Source: Phylloscopus collybita (taxonomy: Eukaryota; Chordata; Aves; Passeriformes; Phylloscopidae). From it: DNA of 64,000 nucleotides. Below the pieces are notes generated by a model. That model made no database searches. It had not been told where the DNA came from and worked only from the letters and a program-made list of their open reading frames with translations. The stretch is taken from positions 1,922,001 through 1,986,000 of the forward strand of contig JAJNNQ010000011.1 of the NCBI GenBank assembly GCA_027886175.1. Direction: 5' to 3'. This document shows positions 12,506 to 23,146 of this stretch, one piece after another; positions within the stretch are counted from its first letter, which is position 1, and each line of letters starts with the position of its first letter. The translations under genes were made by a program, and so were the position numbers.

Positions 12506-13192
12506 GTGGTGTGTTGGATTTTCTCTGTTCAATCTGTGTTCAGACTGTTCATTTGGTGGGTTCCATGTACCCCCGTTGAACCCCCATTGGTGTCACCCCA
12601 CAGTTGTTTCCCCAGTTCCAGTTTGATGTCAGTCTCCTGCTCCCCACCCCCAAGGACCTGTCCATCTCACCGAGGCCTCTCCCTGGCTCTAGAAAGTTCC
12701 AGGGGAGGCGTGGTGTGGTAGGCCAGGATGCGAGGAGGTCCCTCCTTCCCCCAGGGATTGGCTCCTGGAGGAGTCTCTCATCCCCAGGGCCACTCCCTGG
12801 CCCTCCCTGGTTGCTCCTTCCCTGATCCTTCCCTGCGCTCCTGCCCCTGTTGAAAGCAGCTGGCCCAGGGCACTCTGTGCTCTGCTGAGGCAGACTCCCT
12901 GGGCTGAGGCTGCTCCCCTGAGCCCTCAAGAACCTTCAGTGGCCACTCCTCAGCAGAGTCCTCCTTGATTCTCCTCAGCTCCATCGCAGCTGCCAGCCCT
13001 GGAGCTGGGCTGTAAGGAACCCCCCGGCTGGGCTCAGTTGCTCAGCCTGCTGAGCTGCACCGCTCGCCTGCAGCCGCTGCCAGGGCTGCCCGGGGCAGGC
13101 GAGGGCAGAGACAGCAAGGCACGGCTCCAGAGCCCTGGGCTGCAAAATTGGAATCGTTTGGAGGGGCTGAGGGGTTCAGCTCTCACTTACTT
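12506..13192. other. Unassigned sequence between two LTR pieces
   Basis: Moderately GC-rich, with no recognised gene or element. Short open frames exist on both strands but show no domain. It is present, inverted, at about 52000-52675, so it was part of the duplicated segment. Confidence 0.4.
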
Positions 13193-13480
13193 TTGGGCTG
13201 CTTCCAACACCCTGACCAACAGCGTGTCAGGTTGTAGCTCTGACTCTGTCACGGTTTTCCAGGATTGTTGTTTGTTTATTTGCTTGGTTGGTTGGTTTTG
13301 TTTTCTACTACATTTGTATTGTGAATATTCCTAGTCCAGAACTGTTCTTCCCATTCCCAAATCTTTGCCTGAAAGCCCTGAATTGCAAAATGATCATTCC
13401 GAGGGGGTGAGGGGTTTGCATTCCCCATTCCAAGGGAAACTGCAGCTTTCCCTGGCAGATCCCTGTCTTTCCAAGCCAAG
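13193..13480 (+). mobile_element. ERVL-type LTR piece B (3' part)
   Basis: Repeats the GTGTCAGGTTGTAG block of piece A and continues into the LTR end, with a conserved order of motifs ending near CTGTCTTTCCAAGCC. A third diverged end of the same kind lies at 16641-16772. The inverted copy is at about 51690-52000. It forms the 3' flank of the class II beta remnant. Confidence 0.6.
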
Positions 13481-14086
13481 CCAAGGGGAGGTGGCAGTGG
13501 CTGGTTGGGGGTTGTGGGGAAGGGGTGGAAAAGTGGGGGATGAGAGGGGGCTGGGAGCCCCAAATTGCCTTGGGAGGGGTCCCACTCCTCCTCCTTTCTA
13601 ATCCCCGGGATGGAGCCGGGGCAGGTCGGGCTGGGGCAGCGCTGGGCTCTGGGCCCGGCCTGGGCACCCCCCATGAGCCCCCTCCTCAAATTCCCCTGGC
13701 AGCTCAGAGGGGTCCTGGTGCCATTTTGGGGGTCACTGGGGGCCGTGTTGGGGTTCAGGTGCCCCCCAAGGAGTCCCCAGAGCGGGGTGACACGGGGGGG
13801 ACACACGGGGGTCCCCATTCCCGATCCATCCCAGGGCCCGTTCTGCCCCCGCCCCCCCAGGCACGGTCACCCCGCAGGGTCCCCCCAAGTCCCTCCCCAG
13901 TGCCCCCCATGAACGGGACTGGGCTGAACTGGGAAGCTTTCCTGGGAACACTGGGAGCAGCCGGGCAGGGCCAGAGTGCCAGCGGGGCTGGGGGGACACA
14001 CGACCCCCCCAAAATCAGCGCGGGGACAGAGCGGGGGGTCCCGGCCGGGCCCGAGGCCACGGGGAGGGGCTGCGGCTGCTGCTGGC
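13481..14086. other. 3' flank of class II beta remnant
   Basis: GC-rich flank with no separate gene seen. It is mirrored at about 51103-51690 downstream of the right-hand class II gene. A diverged, interrupted homologue lies at 61811-61975. Confidence 0.6.
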
Positions 14087-14303
14087 TCAGGAGCTCTGTG
14101 GGCAGAGAAAAGGGGGTGACCCCGGGCTGGGGGGCCCCGGGGGGAGCACACACGCTCCGGGGGAGGGGGGACACCACCCCCGGGACCCCCCCTCACCTTC
14201 CTGCGCAGGCAGAAGCCGAGCCCCAGCGCCGGGAAGACGAAGCCCAACACGAAGCCCCCGATCCCCGGCAGCATCTTGCTGCGGGCGGCGTCCGGCGGCA
14301 TCT

Positions 14304-14869
14304 CTGGGGGGTCCGCAGGGGTCAGGACCCCCCAAAACCTCTCACAGACGCCCCAAGCCACTCCAAGCTCCCTCCCAGTCTCCCCCAGCCCACCCAGGAC
14401 CCCCTGAAACCTCCTCCCAATCCCTTCCTTGCCTCCCCAGGACCCCCCAAAGCCCCTCCTGTCCCTCTCAGGATCCCACAGCCCCCTCCCAGTTGCCCCC
14501 CAGGACCCCCAGAGCCTCTCCCAGTCCCTTCCCAGCCCCTCCAGGACTCACCCAGACCCCTCCCAGTCTCTTCCCAGCACAACCAACCTCATCCCAGCCC
14601 TGCTTTCCCATCCCCCAGCTCCTCCCAGCCCCCCCAGGCTCACTCCCATCCCTCCCAGTCACACCCAGCACCCCCAAACTCCCTCCCAGCGCCCCCCAGC
14701 ACCCCCGGAACCCCATCCCACCCTCCCCAGCCCCCTCCAAACTCCTGCTCCGCCCTCCCACAGCCCCCAGCCCCTCTCCCAGTTCCAAGCGGGCTCTCCC
14801 CAGCTCCCTCCCAGTTGCTCCCAGCACATCCCAGTGCCTCTGCCGGCCCGGCCAGCGGCTCCCCCGTGC
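14304..14869. repeat. Pyrimidine-rich degenerate repeat in class II intron 3
   Basis: Intron 3 of the left class II copy is built of loosely repeated CTCCCAG / CCCCCAG-type blocks on the plus strand. The same structure fills intron 3 of the right copy (50321-50885, purine-rich on plus). It produces long spurious open frames on both strands. Confidence 0.75.
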
Positions 14870-15153
14870 CCCAGTGCCGGCTCAGGGGCTGCTCCAGGCT
14901 GACGTGCTCCACCTGGCAGCTGGAGGTGACCCCGCGGGGCCGGGGGGCGTTTCCAGCAGCACCAGCAGCTGGTGGCTCCAGTCCCCGTTGGGCACCACGG
15001 CGGTGGCCACCACGTGCCCCGAGAGCTCCTGCTGGCCCTGGAACCACCTCAGCCGGCTCTGGGCAGGGGAGAAATCCATCCCGGAGCAGAGCAGGCGGCC
15101 GGGGCCGGGCTGGGAGCTCGAGGGCAGCAGCGAGATGGAAACGCTGGGGGGCA

Positions 15154-15300
15154 CTGGGAGAGAGAGGGGACAGACTGGGATCAGCTGGGGGGAACTGGGA
15201 GAGAGAGGGGACAGACTGGGATCAGCTGGGGGGAACTGGGAGAGAGAGGGGACAGACTGGGATCAACTGGGGGGAATTGGGAGAGAGAGGGGAGGGGCCG
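15154..15300. repeat. 41-bp minisatellite repeating the exon 3 acceptor
   Basis: Units of about 41 bases whose minus-strand form is a CCCCTCTCTCTCCCAG tract followed by a short spacer. Four acceptor-like tracts are present, counting the real one; the farthest reads CCCAA and has lost its AG. The right copy (49935-50035) has three. Confidence 0.85.
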
Positions 15301-15445
15301 TGTGGGCTTGGGAGGGACTGGGAATGGACTGGGATGACCTTGGAATGGACTGGGAGTGACTGGAATGGACTGGGATGAACTGGGAATGAAGCGCGCGGCG
15401 CTGGGAGGCCGAGTCCCGCGCGGGGCGCTCGGCGCTGCGGGTCTG

Positions 15446-15487
15446 CCTGGCAACTGATGAGTCATCAGCAACTCGCGCTCTGATTGG
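15446..15487 (+). promoter_or_regulatory. MHC class II X-Y promoter module
   Basis: X box CCTGGCAACTGATG at 15446-15459, immediately followed by an X2-like GAGTCATC, then Y box CTGATTGG at 15480-15487. The spacing is that of class II promoters, which bind RFX, CREB/ATF and NF-Y and recruit CIITA. Orientation is plus, opposite to the surrounding minus-strand gene, and it lies in that gene's intron 2. The mirrored copy is at 49762-49803. Confidence 0.85.
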
Positions 15488-15843
15488 CTGAGAGGCGTCC
15501 GCTCCACACACGGCCGGGATGGACACGCGGGGGTCACTGGGAGAGACTGGGATGGACTGGGATGGACTGGGAGGTCCCGGGGATGGGCCCAAGGAGGCCT
15601 GAGGGCTCTGGGGTGATTCGCAGAGAGGGTTTGAGGGGCTCCAGGGTCATTGCCAGGGCAGAGCCCGAGGGGACGCGCTCTGCCCCACGCTCACCTCTGC
15701 GCTCCACCAGGAACGTGGTGATCCCCTCGTAGTTGTGGGGGCAGAGCCTGTCCCCTTGACCCCGTTTGTACTCCAGTGTTTCCGGTTGGTTGTTCCAGTA
15801 CCGGGCCTGTTTGTCCCCAAAGGGGGTGTCCCCTACGTAGTCC

Positions 15844-16012
15844 TATCAGTGCAGAAAGGTGAGGGGGGGTCCCGGGTGTCGTGTCCCCCCTCCCCAAGAG
15901 CGTGTGTCAGCCCGGGGTCACCCCCTTTTCTCTGCCCACAGAGCTCCTGAGGCAGCAGCAGCTGCAGCCCCTCCCCGTGGCCTCGGGCCCGGCTGGACCC
16001 CCCATTCTGTCC
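15844..16012 (+). pseudogene. BLB: MHC class II beta 3' fragment, fused head-to-head
   Basis: Plus-strand fragment starting inside the end of exon 4 (TGC AGA AAG then GTGAGG, donor near 15859). It continues through intron 4 and exon 5 (AGCTCCTGA at 15942-15950, after a CACAG acceptor) into the 3' UTR. It abuts the minus-strand exon 2 fragment at about 15843, so two class II pieces are joined back to back. It differs from both other copies in intron 4 by substitutions and a deletion. Confidence 0.85.
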
Positions 16013-16640
16013 CTGTTGTGGTGTGTTTTTATTGTGTTTCCAATTGCTACTCAGTTTTAATGGTCAGTTTTATTCTCCATATATTTTGTATTGTTACAGT
16101 ATATTTTATCCCTAATGGATTGTTCCTTTCCCCTGTATTGCTGGTTTTCTGCCCTGGTTGTCTTCCCTAGACCTGCCCTTCCCTCCTCCTACAGAATTGT
16201 CAATCCTTCCCTCACCCTGCCCCTTCTTCCAGACCCTTCCCTGTCAATCCCCCAACCTTCGACGCCCCAGTGGTTGGTTTAAACTGTTCCCTCCCCTTGT
16301 GTTCTTTCATTGCTCTGTGCATTGTACTCCCCGCCTTATGTTCCTCCCCCATGTCACCCTCAATGGTTGGAAATTGTATCCTCTCCCCAGACCTCCCCCA
16401 CTTATCAGCCCCTGCAAGCCCAGGTTCTGTGCCTTTTTCTGTCCCTGACCCTCTGGGCAATAAACACCTTTGGAAATCCCACAGAAGGCCTCTCCCTGTC
16501 CCTTGTCCCTGCCCTGGACGCGTGCCACCTGTGCTATAGAGCAGCTGTGCCCTGCAGCTGCACCCCGGATTGCCTGGCTTTCTGGGGGCAGCCCACTCCT
16601 GGCGCCGGTGCCGGGAGCTGGCTGGGCTGAGGGACACCGG
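16013..16640 (+). mobile_element. ERV LTR, plus orientation
   Basis: Begins near TGTTGTGGTGTG and has a CAATAAACACC poly(A) block near 16457-16468 with an LTR-like U5 beyond it. It resembles a common songbird ERV LTR from general knowledge. It interrupts the class II 3' flank. The 3' end is uncertain. Confidence 0.5.
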
Positions 16641-16772
16641 CATCGTGTCCTATCCCCATATCTTCGCCTGAGAGCCCCTGAATTTTCTGAATTATAGTAA
16701 TTTGGAGAGAGGGAGTTTACATTCTCCATTCCAGGGGAGGCTCTGGCTTTCCCTGGCACACACCTGTCTTTC
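16641..16772 (+). mobile_element. ERVL-type LTR end fragment C
   Basis: Diverged homologue of the end of LTR piece B (13353-13470): the same order of CCATATCTTCGCCTGAGAG, GGAGAGAGGGAGTTTACATT and GGCTTTCCCTGGCA motifs. Confidence 0.6.
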
Positions 16773-17440
16773 AAACTAACACCTTTCTCTGAGTTAGTTA
16801 CAATGTAAAAGTCAGTTATAATAGAAAAGTTAGCTATAATAGTTATACTATAAAAGTATTTCAGCATTGAGCATTGTGTATTTTAATATGTTGTTAAGGC
16901 CTATGATATAAAATCAATTTATTGTGCTGCCTTTTCTGTTGGCTACGCAGTGTACACGCAAACTGATAGATTGTGTTATACCAGAAAGCAGCTGGAAGGA
17001 ACTATAAATTGCACTGTATCAAAGTCATTGTGATCAATGACAACGTGCAAAAGCTGACATGAATGCAGAAGGCAATATTGTATTGTCATTAATATTCTTT
17101 CCATTGTCATTTATAACCGCCTCTGCTTCAGGCACCAAGGGGGCTCATTCATCCCCTGCCCCTGCATCCCTGAGAGTCCTCAAGTGCCCCTGAGTGCCCT
17201 GAACATCCCTGAGTGTCCCCGAGTGTCCCTGCATATTCCCTGAGTGTCCCCAGTGAGGTCACCCCAGGAATTCCCATCAGGATTTGGGACAGTTTCAATG
17301 AAAATCTCCAGAACATTCCCCAATTTTGTCTCAAACACCGTGCAGGGAGAGGGGAGGGGACAAGTGACACCAGCCATGTTCCCGATGATGCCATCACCCC
17401 AATGATGTCCCCAAGCTGTTAAGAATGGGGCCAGCAGACC
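16773..17440. other. No gene seen; short CTGAGTGTCCC-type repeat
   Basis: AT-rich up to about 17100. At 17160-17250 there is a short degenerate tandem of about 12-base CCTGAGTGTCCC-like units. No coding or RNA feature is recognised. Confidence 0.4.
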
Positions 17441-18430
17441 AGCTCCTTTGAAAAGGCCTTTATTGAAAAACAGCGCTGGGTGGGGGCCCGAGGGGTCGCG
17501 CACACGGCCACTGCTCCCGCTGGACGGCGCCGAGGAGGACACGGCAGAGCTGGGGCTCCCGTCCCCACCAGAGTCCCTGGGAAGTCACTTGTAGGGTCGT
17601 GGTCCGGGGCTGTCACACTGGCCCGGTACTGTCCGGTCATGGCGAGGAGTCGGAGGTCTTTAGTTGGTAGCCTGATGTTCACCACTGTTTTCCTCAGCTG
17701 AAGAAGTCACTTTCAGTCTTTGGTGTTGTAATGGCTCGTTGTCTTTGGGGTCTTTACCCTGAAATATTGTCCCATCGTTCCCTGGTGTCTCCTCATTTGC
17801 ATCTGCGCCATCTTGGGGAGCAGTGGCAGTGGTTCCCGACGGGAAATGGATTCCGGTGTACAATGGAAGGGGATCAATGGAGTGAAATCATCAATAACAG
17901 GTAAGTAATTAATGTCCTTTAACATGAACAGGTGTTGTGGTGTGCCTTTAAGGTTTTCAAGGTGGGCTCCCTTTTGCAGATTCTTCCTCTCCCCCAGGGT
18001 AGGTTTTTCCCAGCCAACCCTGAGGGAATGATTATAATACACCGGGTTTACCAAGCAACCTGAGATTCTGCAGGGGCTGCCCATCGAAGGAATTGGCCCT
18101 GGCAGAGAGGGCCCACCCCTCCTCACAGGTGATTTGACCTTTAGGCTGCCCTTTAGCCCTCGGGTCACGCCCTGTCCCTCTCTGAGAGGTAGGCTGTGTG
18201 CCCTCCCCCTTCCCCCTCTCCCAGGTGAAAACCCAGCACAGGCACATGGTCGGGGCTCTGCTCAGGGCAGTCACACGGTTCAGAAGTGCTGCTGTAACTG
18301 GAATAAAATCTCTGGACAAGACTCCTGAGGCAGATCCGTTTCCTTTCTCCACTGATTCATCCAACCCCTCTGAAGGAGCCATGCAGGATTCATCTTGCTA
18401 CATTTACCCTGGGTCCTACGCTGCCTGAAA
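17441..18430. other. Unassigned segment, possible old ERV or UTR
   Basis: Contains an AATAAA signal on the minus strand near 17459-17464 and one on the plus strand near 18302. A 151-codon minus-strand frame (17713-18168) has no recognisable domain. It may be part of an old LTR element; nothing firmer can be said from the sequence. Confidence 0.3.
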
Positions 18431-19430
18431 CAAGCCTGGACTTGTCCGAGGGGTCTGTGCCTGTGTTAGCAGTGCAGGGAGAGGATCCTTTTGGGACTGT
18501 TAGAAATGCACATTTTGGAGCTGGCTTTTCGCAAATGTTTAAATGAAGGTTATACATATAGTGTAAGAAGGTTGTACTGTATTTCCTTTTACTTGTGGGA
18601 TTTAAAAATGTAAGGAAGGTATATTTTCAGATTGTAACAAAGTAGAGATGGAGGTTATTGGTTTTGGTTTTTTTTACTCCTCAACTAGATAGAAGACAGA
18701 AGGGCCGTCTGGAATTACTGAACTAAAGATTTCTGATAAAGAACAATTAAGCCTTTGAGAGTTTGAATCTTCGGAAGACAGATTTACAACATACATCTAG
18801 ACTGCGTGGAATCCCACAGATAAACTGTATGCTTAGGCGGGTCTTGAAACCAAAATGAATATTTGAATCATGCATTAGCTTATTTAAATATGTAGCACCA
18901 AGACTTTTAAATACCAAGAAATTTGGAATGGGCGGTGTGTTGCTTTGCACCCTCAGCTAAGAGCTCCTTATTCTGTCTCCTCCTTGTCTATTTTTATTCT
19001 ATTTTATTTTATTTTTATCAAACTTATAATAATATAAAAAGGTGAAACGTCGTTTTTCACAATTTTTATCCCCTCTGTGGGAGAGGATAAAGGCATGTTT
19101 TTTCTCCAACACTGGGCAGGTTTTTCCCTTGCATGGAGCCTTCTCCACGGCCCTTCTGGCCTTCCCCAGCCCCCTTCTGCCCTCTTGCAGAACCAGTGGC
19201 ATTTCCCAGCACACACAGTTTGGAACCAAGAGTCGGCTGCGGCCGAGGAGGCTCCGAGCGCCTCCTTCCAGGCTGATTCTGCAGATGCCGAGGCTGCTCT
19301 GGGCTCTGCCAGGGCTCTGCTGGGGCTCAGCTCTGGGCAAGGCTGGGCCTGCTCTCCCCTTGCATTGCTCCGGGCAGCTGAGTCACAGGGGGAGAAGGAC
19401 AGGGCATGGCAAGGGGCTGGAGGTTTAAGG
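18431..19430. other. No gene recognised
   Basis: AT-rich up to about 19040, then moderately GC-rich. Short frames only. It lies just beyond the poly(A) signal of the PAK3-like gene. Confidence 0.4.
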
Positions 19431-19433
19431 GTT

Positions 19434-19439
19434 TTTATT
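19434..19439 (-). terminator. Poly(A) signal of PAK3-like gene
   Basis: AATAAA on the minus strand, 145 bases beyond the stop codon at 19584-19586. The intervening 3' UTR (19460-19580) is a degenerate tandem of about 20-base units of the form GTCCTAACTACCATAACAAAC. Confidence 0.65.
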
Positions 19440-19857
19440 CAAAAAACCCTGCCCTAACAAACTGGGTGTCATAACAACCATAACAAACAGGCTGTCCTAG
19501 CTACCATAAGCAACTAGCAGTGCTAACTACCATAACTAACTAATTGTCCTAACTACTCTAACAAAAAGCTGTCCTCGAGGGCTTCATCTCCTCTGCTGCT
19601 CCCTCAATTGCTTTGCTGCAGTGATCAGAGGGGTCAGGCTGGAGAGAGGCTTGGCTGAGGATAAAAATGGGTGCTGCCCAAAGGACAAAAAAGAATGAAA
19701 TGAACTGTTACTTTTCAGAGTCAAGTTCCTCACAGGCTCTGTTGCAACAGGACAAAGGGGAATGGTTTTTAACTGAAGGGAGGGAAGCAGGCTCAGATTA
19801 GATCTAATTAATTCTAAGGAAGAATTTGGTTTTTTTTTTACCAGGAGAGTGGGGAAA

Positions 19858-20010
19858 CACAGACAGAAGGTGCCCGGAGATGTGGGAGGTGCCTCCTCCC
19901 TGGAAACATCCAAGCTCAGGTCAGGCAAGGCTCTGAGCCACCTGATCTGCTTGAAGATGTCCCTGCCCGTTGAGGGCACCAGGTCCAGATGGCCCCGAAA
20001 GGACCCTGCC
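19858..20010 (+). mobile_element. CR1 LINE 3' fragment
   Basis: Resembles the CR1 3' region around CCTGGAAACATCCAAG ... CTGAGCCACCTGATCTGCTTG ... GATGTCCCTGCCC. It lies in the last intron of the PAK3-like gene. Recognised by eye, with uncertain ends. Confidence 0.6.
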
Positions 20011-20279
20011 CACCCAAACCAGGCGAGGATTCTGCTTGTGGAGAGCAGGTGTGAAAAGCAGGAGAGCGGAGCTGATGGGAGGACGGCGCACAGGCAAACC
20101 CCTCCCTGGCGCTGCTGTTTCCCCCGCAGCCGCTCCGCACTCACCTGCAGCAGCTCCCGGGCAGAGCAGCCGCTCCTCGCCCGGCTCCAGGCTGCACTCG
20201 AGGCAGTCCCGCAGCAGAGCCGACAGCGCCGGGGCTCCTGCAGCTGCGGGGCCCCGTTCTGCCGGCTCAGAGCGCCAGC

Positions 20280-21187
20280 CTGCAGGGAAAGCAAACACCG
20301 CGCCCTGCCAGCTTCCTTCACACCCACAGGTGCTGCCATCGCCCCTGGGTGCTCAGCCCCAGCTCCAGGGGCAGTTTCCTCCCTGGCAGAGATGCTGCTC
20401 ACAGCTCATTTTTCTACGCCAACCAAAAATTCCAAACCCCGGTGCAGCCACAGCCAGTGCAGCATCCAAATGACCTCGGCTTGAGAGCCAATTCCACTGG
20501 CTGACTTTGTTAGCAGGCACCTCCATCAGAAAGAGCACATTTTGCTTCTCCAAGTACGGACACCAGCTTTACAGGCCATTTTCAAGAGTCACTGTGGTCT
20601 GACTGTTATTTCAAAGGATTCTTACATCAAATGCATCTCTGCAGGGCACTGACACTCAAGTCAATTCATTTCTGATGCCCCATCCTAGAAACTGCCAGGC
20701 AAGAAACAGGAGGCTGGTGTTGCTGAAAGCTCAGGCTTGGTGACATGGAGAAAGGAGCTTGGGATGGGAAAGAAATATGTTAGACTATGGGGATGTTCAA
20801 TAATTATCTTCATGTTTTAGACAACCTTCCCAGTGAGAAGAGCCAAGGGGGAGTTCATCTTGCAAAATCTCTTTTAGAAACTCCTTTGTAAATTTCTTGG
20901 GTTTGGGTGTGCCTTTTGGGGTTGGTTTGGGGTTTTTTTTGCAAGGTAACATTAGAGCTGATACACTGGCTTCACATTTGCAGGTCATCCTCACAGACAG
21001 AAGAATTGCAACAACTTAAAGCCCAAAGCAAATTGTTGCTGGAGACTGCAGAATATTCTTCTGCGTCCAGGCTCAAGTCCTCTGGGAATTCCCTTCCCAA
21101 TGTGCAGAAACCTCCAGCTGCTCCTCCCAGTGCAGGGTCACTCTGTGCTCACAGGCCTCTGCAGACACTGGAGAATTTGCCTCTTAC
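20280..21187. other. PAK3L intron, nothing else seen
   Basis: Intron between the activation-segment and C-lobe exons. In PAK genes a short stretch of coding sequence would be expected around here; no clear match to it was found. Confidence 0.4.
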
Positions 21188-22396
21188 CATGGCCCCCGTT
21201 TGCTCAAAGTCAGGAGGTTCTCCTTCCACCATCTCGATGGTCACAGTGCCAAAGGAGCAGATGTCCACCTTGGGGCCGTAAGGAGAACTGGTCACAACTT
21301 CTGGGGCCATCCAGTGAGCAGTGCCCACCACAGAGCTGCGCTGGTCCTGCTCAGGGCTGAGCTGAGCACAGAGGCCAAAATCAGCTGAGGACAGAAACAA
21401 ACCCTGTCAAAGGCAGCTGGGATGAGGAAACCAAAGATTCCCCACTCTCAGTCTGAGAATGCAGGAGTGAAGGCACCTGGAAAAGTCCTCAGGGCTGTAG
21501 GCAATGAAAGATGGAACTGGAGCCTTCAGGAAACCCTCAGCTTCCATGCAGTGGCTTTTACTGATTCCCTTGGAGCTTGAGATTCCAACTCCTGCCCCTC
21601 TGGAAGGGCCACACCCAGAGCAAAGCCACTCCTAACACCCTGCTCCTCTCCTGAGCTCTCTGCAGGGGCAGCTGCTCTCAGCTGGCAGCAGGGGCCAGGC
21701 AGTGTCCCCAGCAGCACTTGTGGTGCTCTGGCCATCACTGAGAATCAGCCCCACACCCCGGGAGCTCTGTGCCTGGCCAGGAACACCCACCCAGCTCGAC
21801 AGAGCCCTCCATGCCCAGAAGGATGTTGGAGCTCTTCAGATCTCTGTGGATCACCCAGTTGGAATGGAGGAGATCCAGGCCCTGCAGACACTGAGAGAGA
21901 ACAAGAAACACGAGGGTAAAAGTCAATGGCTGGAATAGATCACACAAGAAAGGACAGCTTAGAATTCTGCCAGCAGCAGCTTTGCTGGGACAGGCCAGGA
22001 GTGCAGTGCAGACAAACTCCAGGCAAATGGTTCAAGGCAAAGCTGAGAACAGCAAATCAAATCAAAACAAGGCAGAGAGCACCACAACAGCAGGAAAGAG
22101 GACAAGAACAGAAGTGCAGTGATGCTGGCAGGCCGTTCATTTCAGTGGCTCTTTCTTCTCCAGCTCATCCAAACAACACAGGAACAAAGCCCTGAGCATG
22201 GAGCCACTCCTGTTCTCCTGCCCTCTTTGGAAGGACCATCCTGTCCAAGCTGTGGAAGGCACAAGCAGGATCCCTCCCCTCCTGGCTGACAGCTGCCACC
22301 TCCCCTTCAGCCACGTGTGTCTGTCTGACAACGTCCTGCAAAGTTCCTCCATCCATGTGTTCCATCACCAGCCAGAGATCTCTTCCAACAAGGAAG

Positions 22397-23146
22397 CTGG
22401 GAGAGGAAAACAATGGCTTGGACATGAATGTGCACTGCTCAATTCCCCCATGGAAAAGTCTCGAGTGGAGTTGTGTTTGTCACTGAGGACAGAACCAGAT
22501 GGAGAGATGTTCCTGCCAGGGTGCACAGACCTTGGGGTCTGCACAGTCTAAAGGAGAAGGAGACACCTGTGAGAAAGGAGAGGCTTTAGATCACAAGCAA
22601 GAGGAAAATGCAGTTTAGCAACAGCCTGGATCAATGTGGGACCACAACACTTGCACCCAGCTGGTTCAGCATCTGAACTCATCAGTTCCACCATTCCCTC
22701 CAGAGCAAGGAAACACAACTTCCAGAATTATCTGGGGTGTGCAGCACTTGGGATCAAAGTGGTCAGTTGTTTGGAAGACCTTGCAGGAAGTCTCTTCAGA
22801 AACAGGCAGGGCCATTGAAAAATGGGCAAATGAGGCATTTCTGGAAAAAAGAACCTGGTCGTCCTGGCATATGCAGCAATGGACAAGATTTGGGAAGAAG
22901 AAGCCAAGGAAAATAATTTCTGCCATGGATTATCAGCACTTGTTGTAAGACACTGCAAACGAGGTCAATTTGAAGAAAAAACAAAACCAAAGCAACAAAA
23001 GCACATGGAGGGAGGGAGGGAACTGCCAGGCTATTCTTTTGGGAAGATATGGCCGGGTCAGGCTTTTTCCAAACAGGCTACAGACTCCAGATGCCAGGAA
23101 AGATGAACACAGGGCCCGGGCACGGGATGAGACCTGAAGCACTCAC
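22397..23146. other. PAK3L intron, nothing else seen
   Basis: Intron between the N-lobe and hinge exons. A hypothetical plus-strand frame here (22634-22948) has no domain and no matching neighbour. Confidence 0.4.

Larger units (their letters stand above)
14087..15843 (-). pseudogene. BLB: MHC class II beta chain, broken left copy
   Basis: Minus-strand relative of the gene at 49254-51102. Exon 2 is only its 3' half (15695-15843; GDTPFGDK ... FLVERR). Exon 3 (beta-2 domain, 14870-15153), exon 4 (membrane segment, 14197-14303) and exon 5 (two Ser codons and stop, 14087-14095) are present with AG acceptors. Exon 3 has a run of six C where the right copy has seven, which shifts the frame after the TPP residues and removes the second beta-2 cysteine from frame. 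The exon 3 donor is GC rather than GT, as in the right copy. The 5' half of exon 2 and exon 1 are missing, cut at a fusion near 15843. Together these make it non-functional. Confidence 0.9.

Noticed and set aside
13525..15378. 617-codon plus-strand frame
   Set aside because: It runs antisense through class II exons and repetitive introns; proline-rich repeats explain its length.
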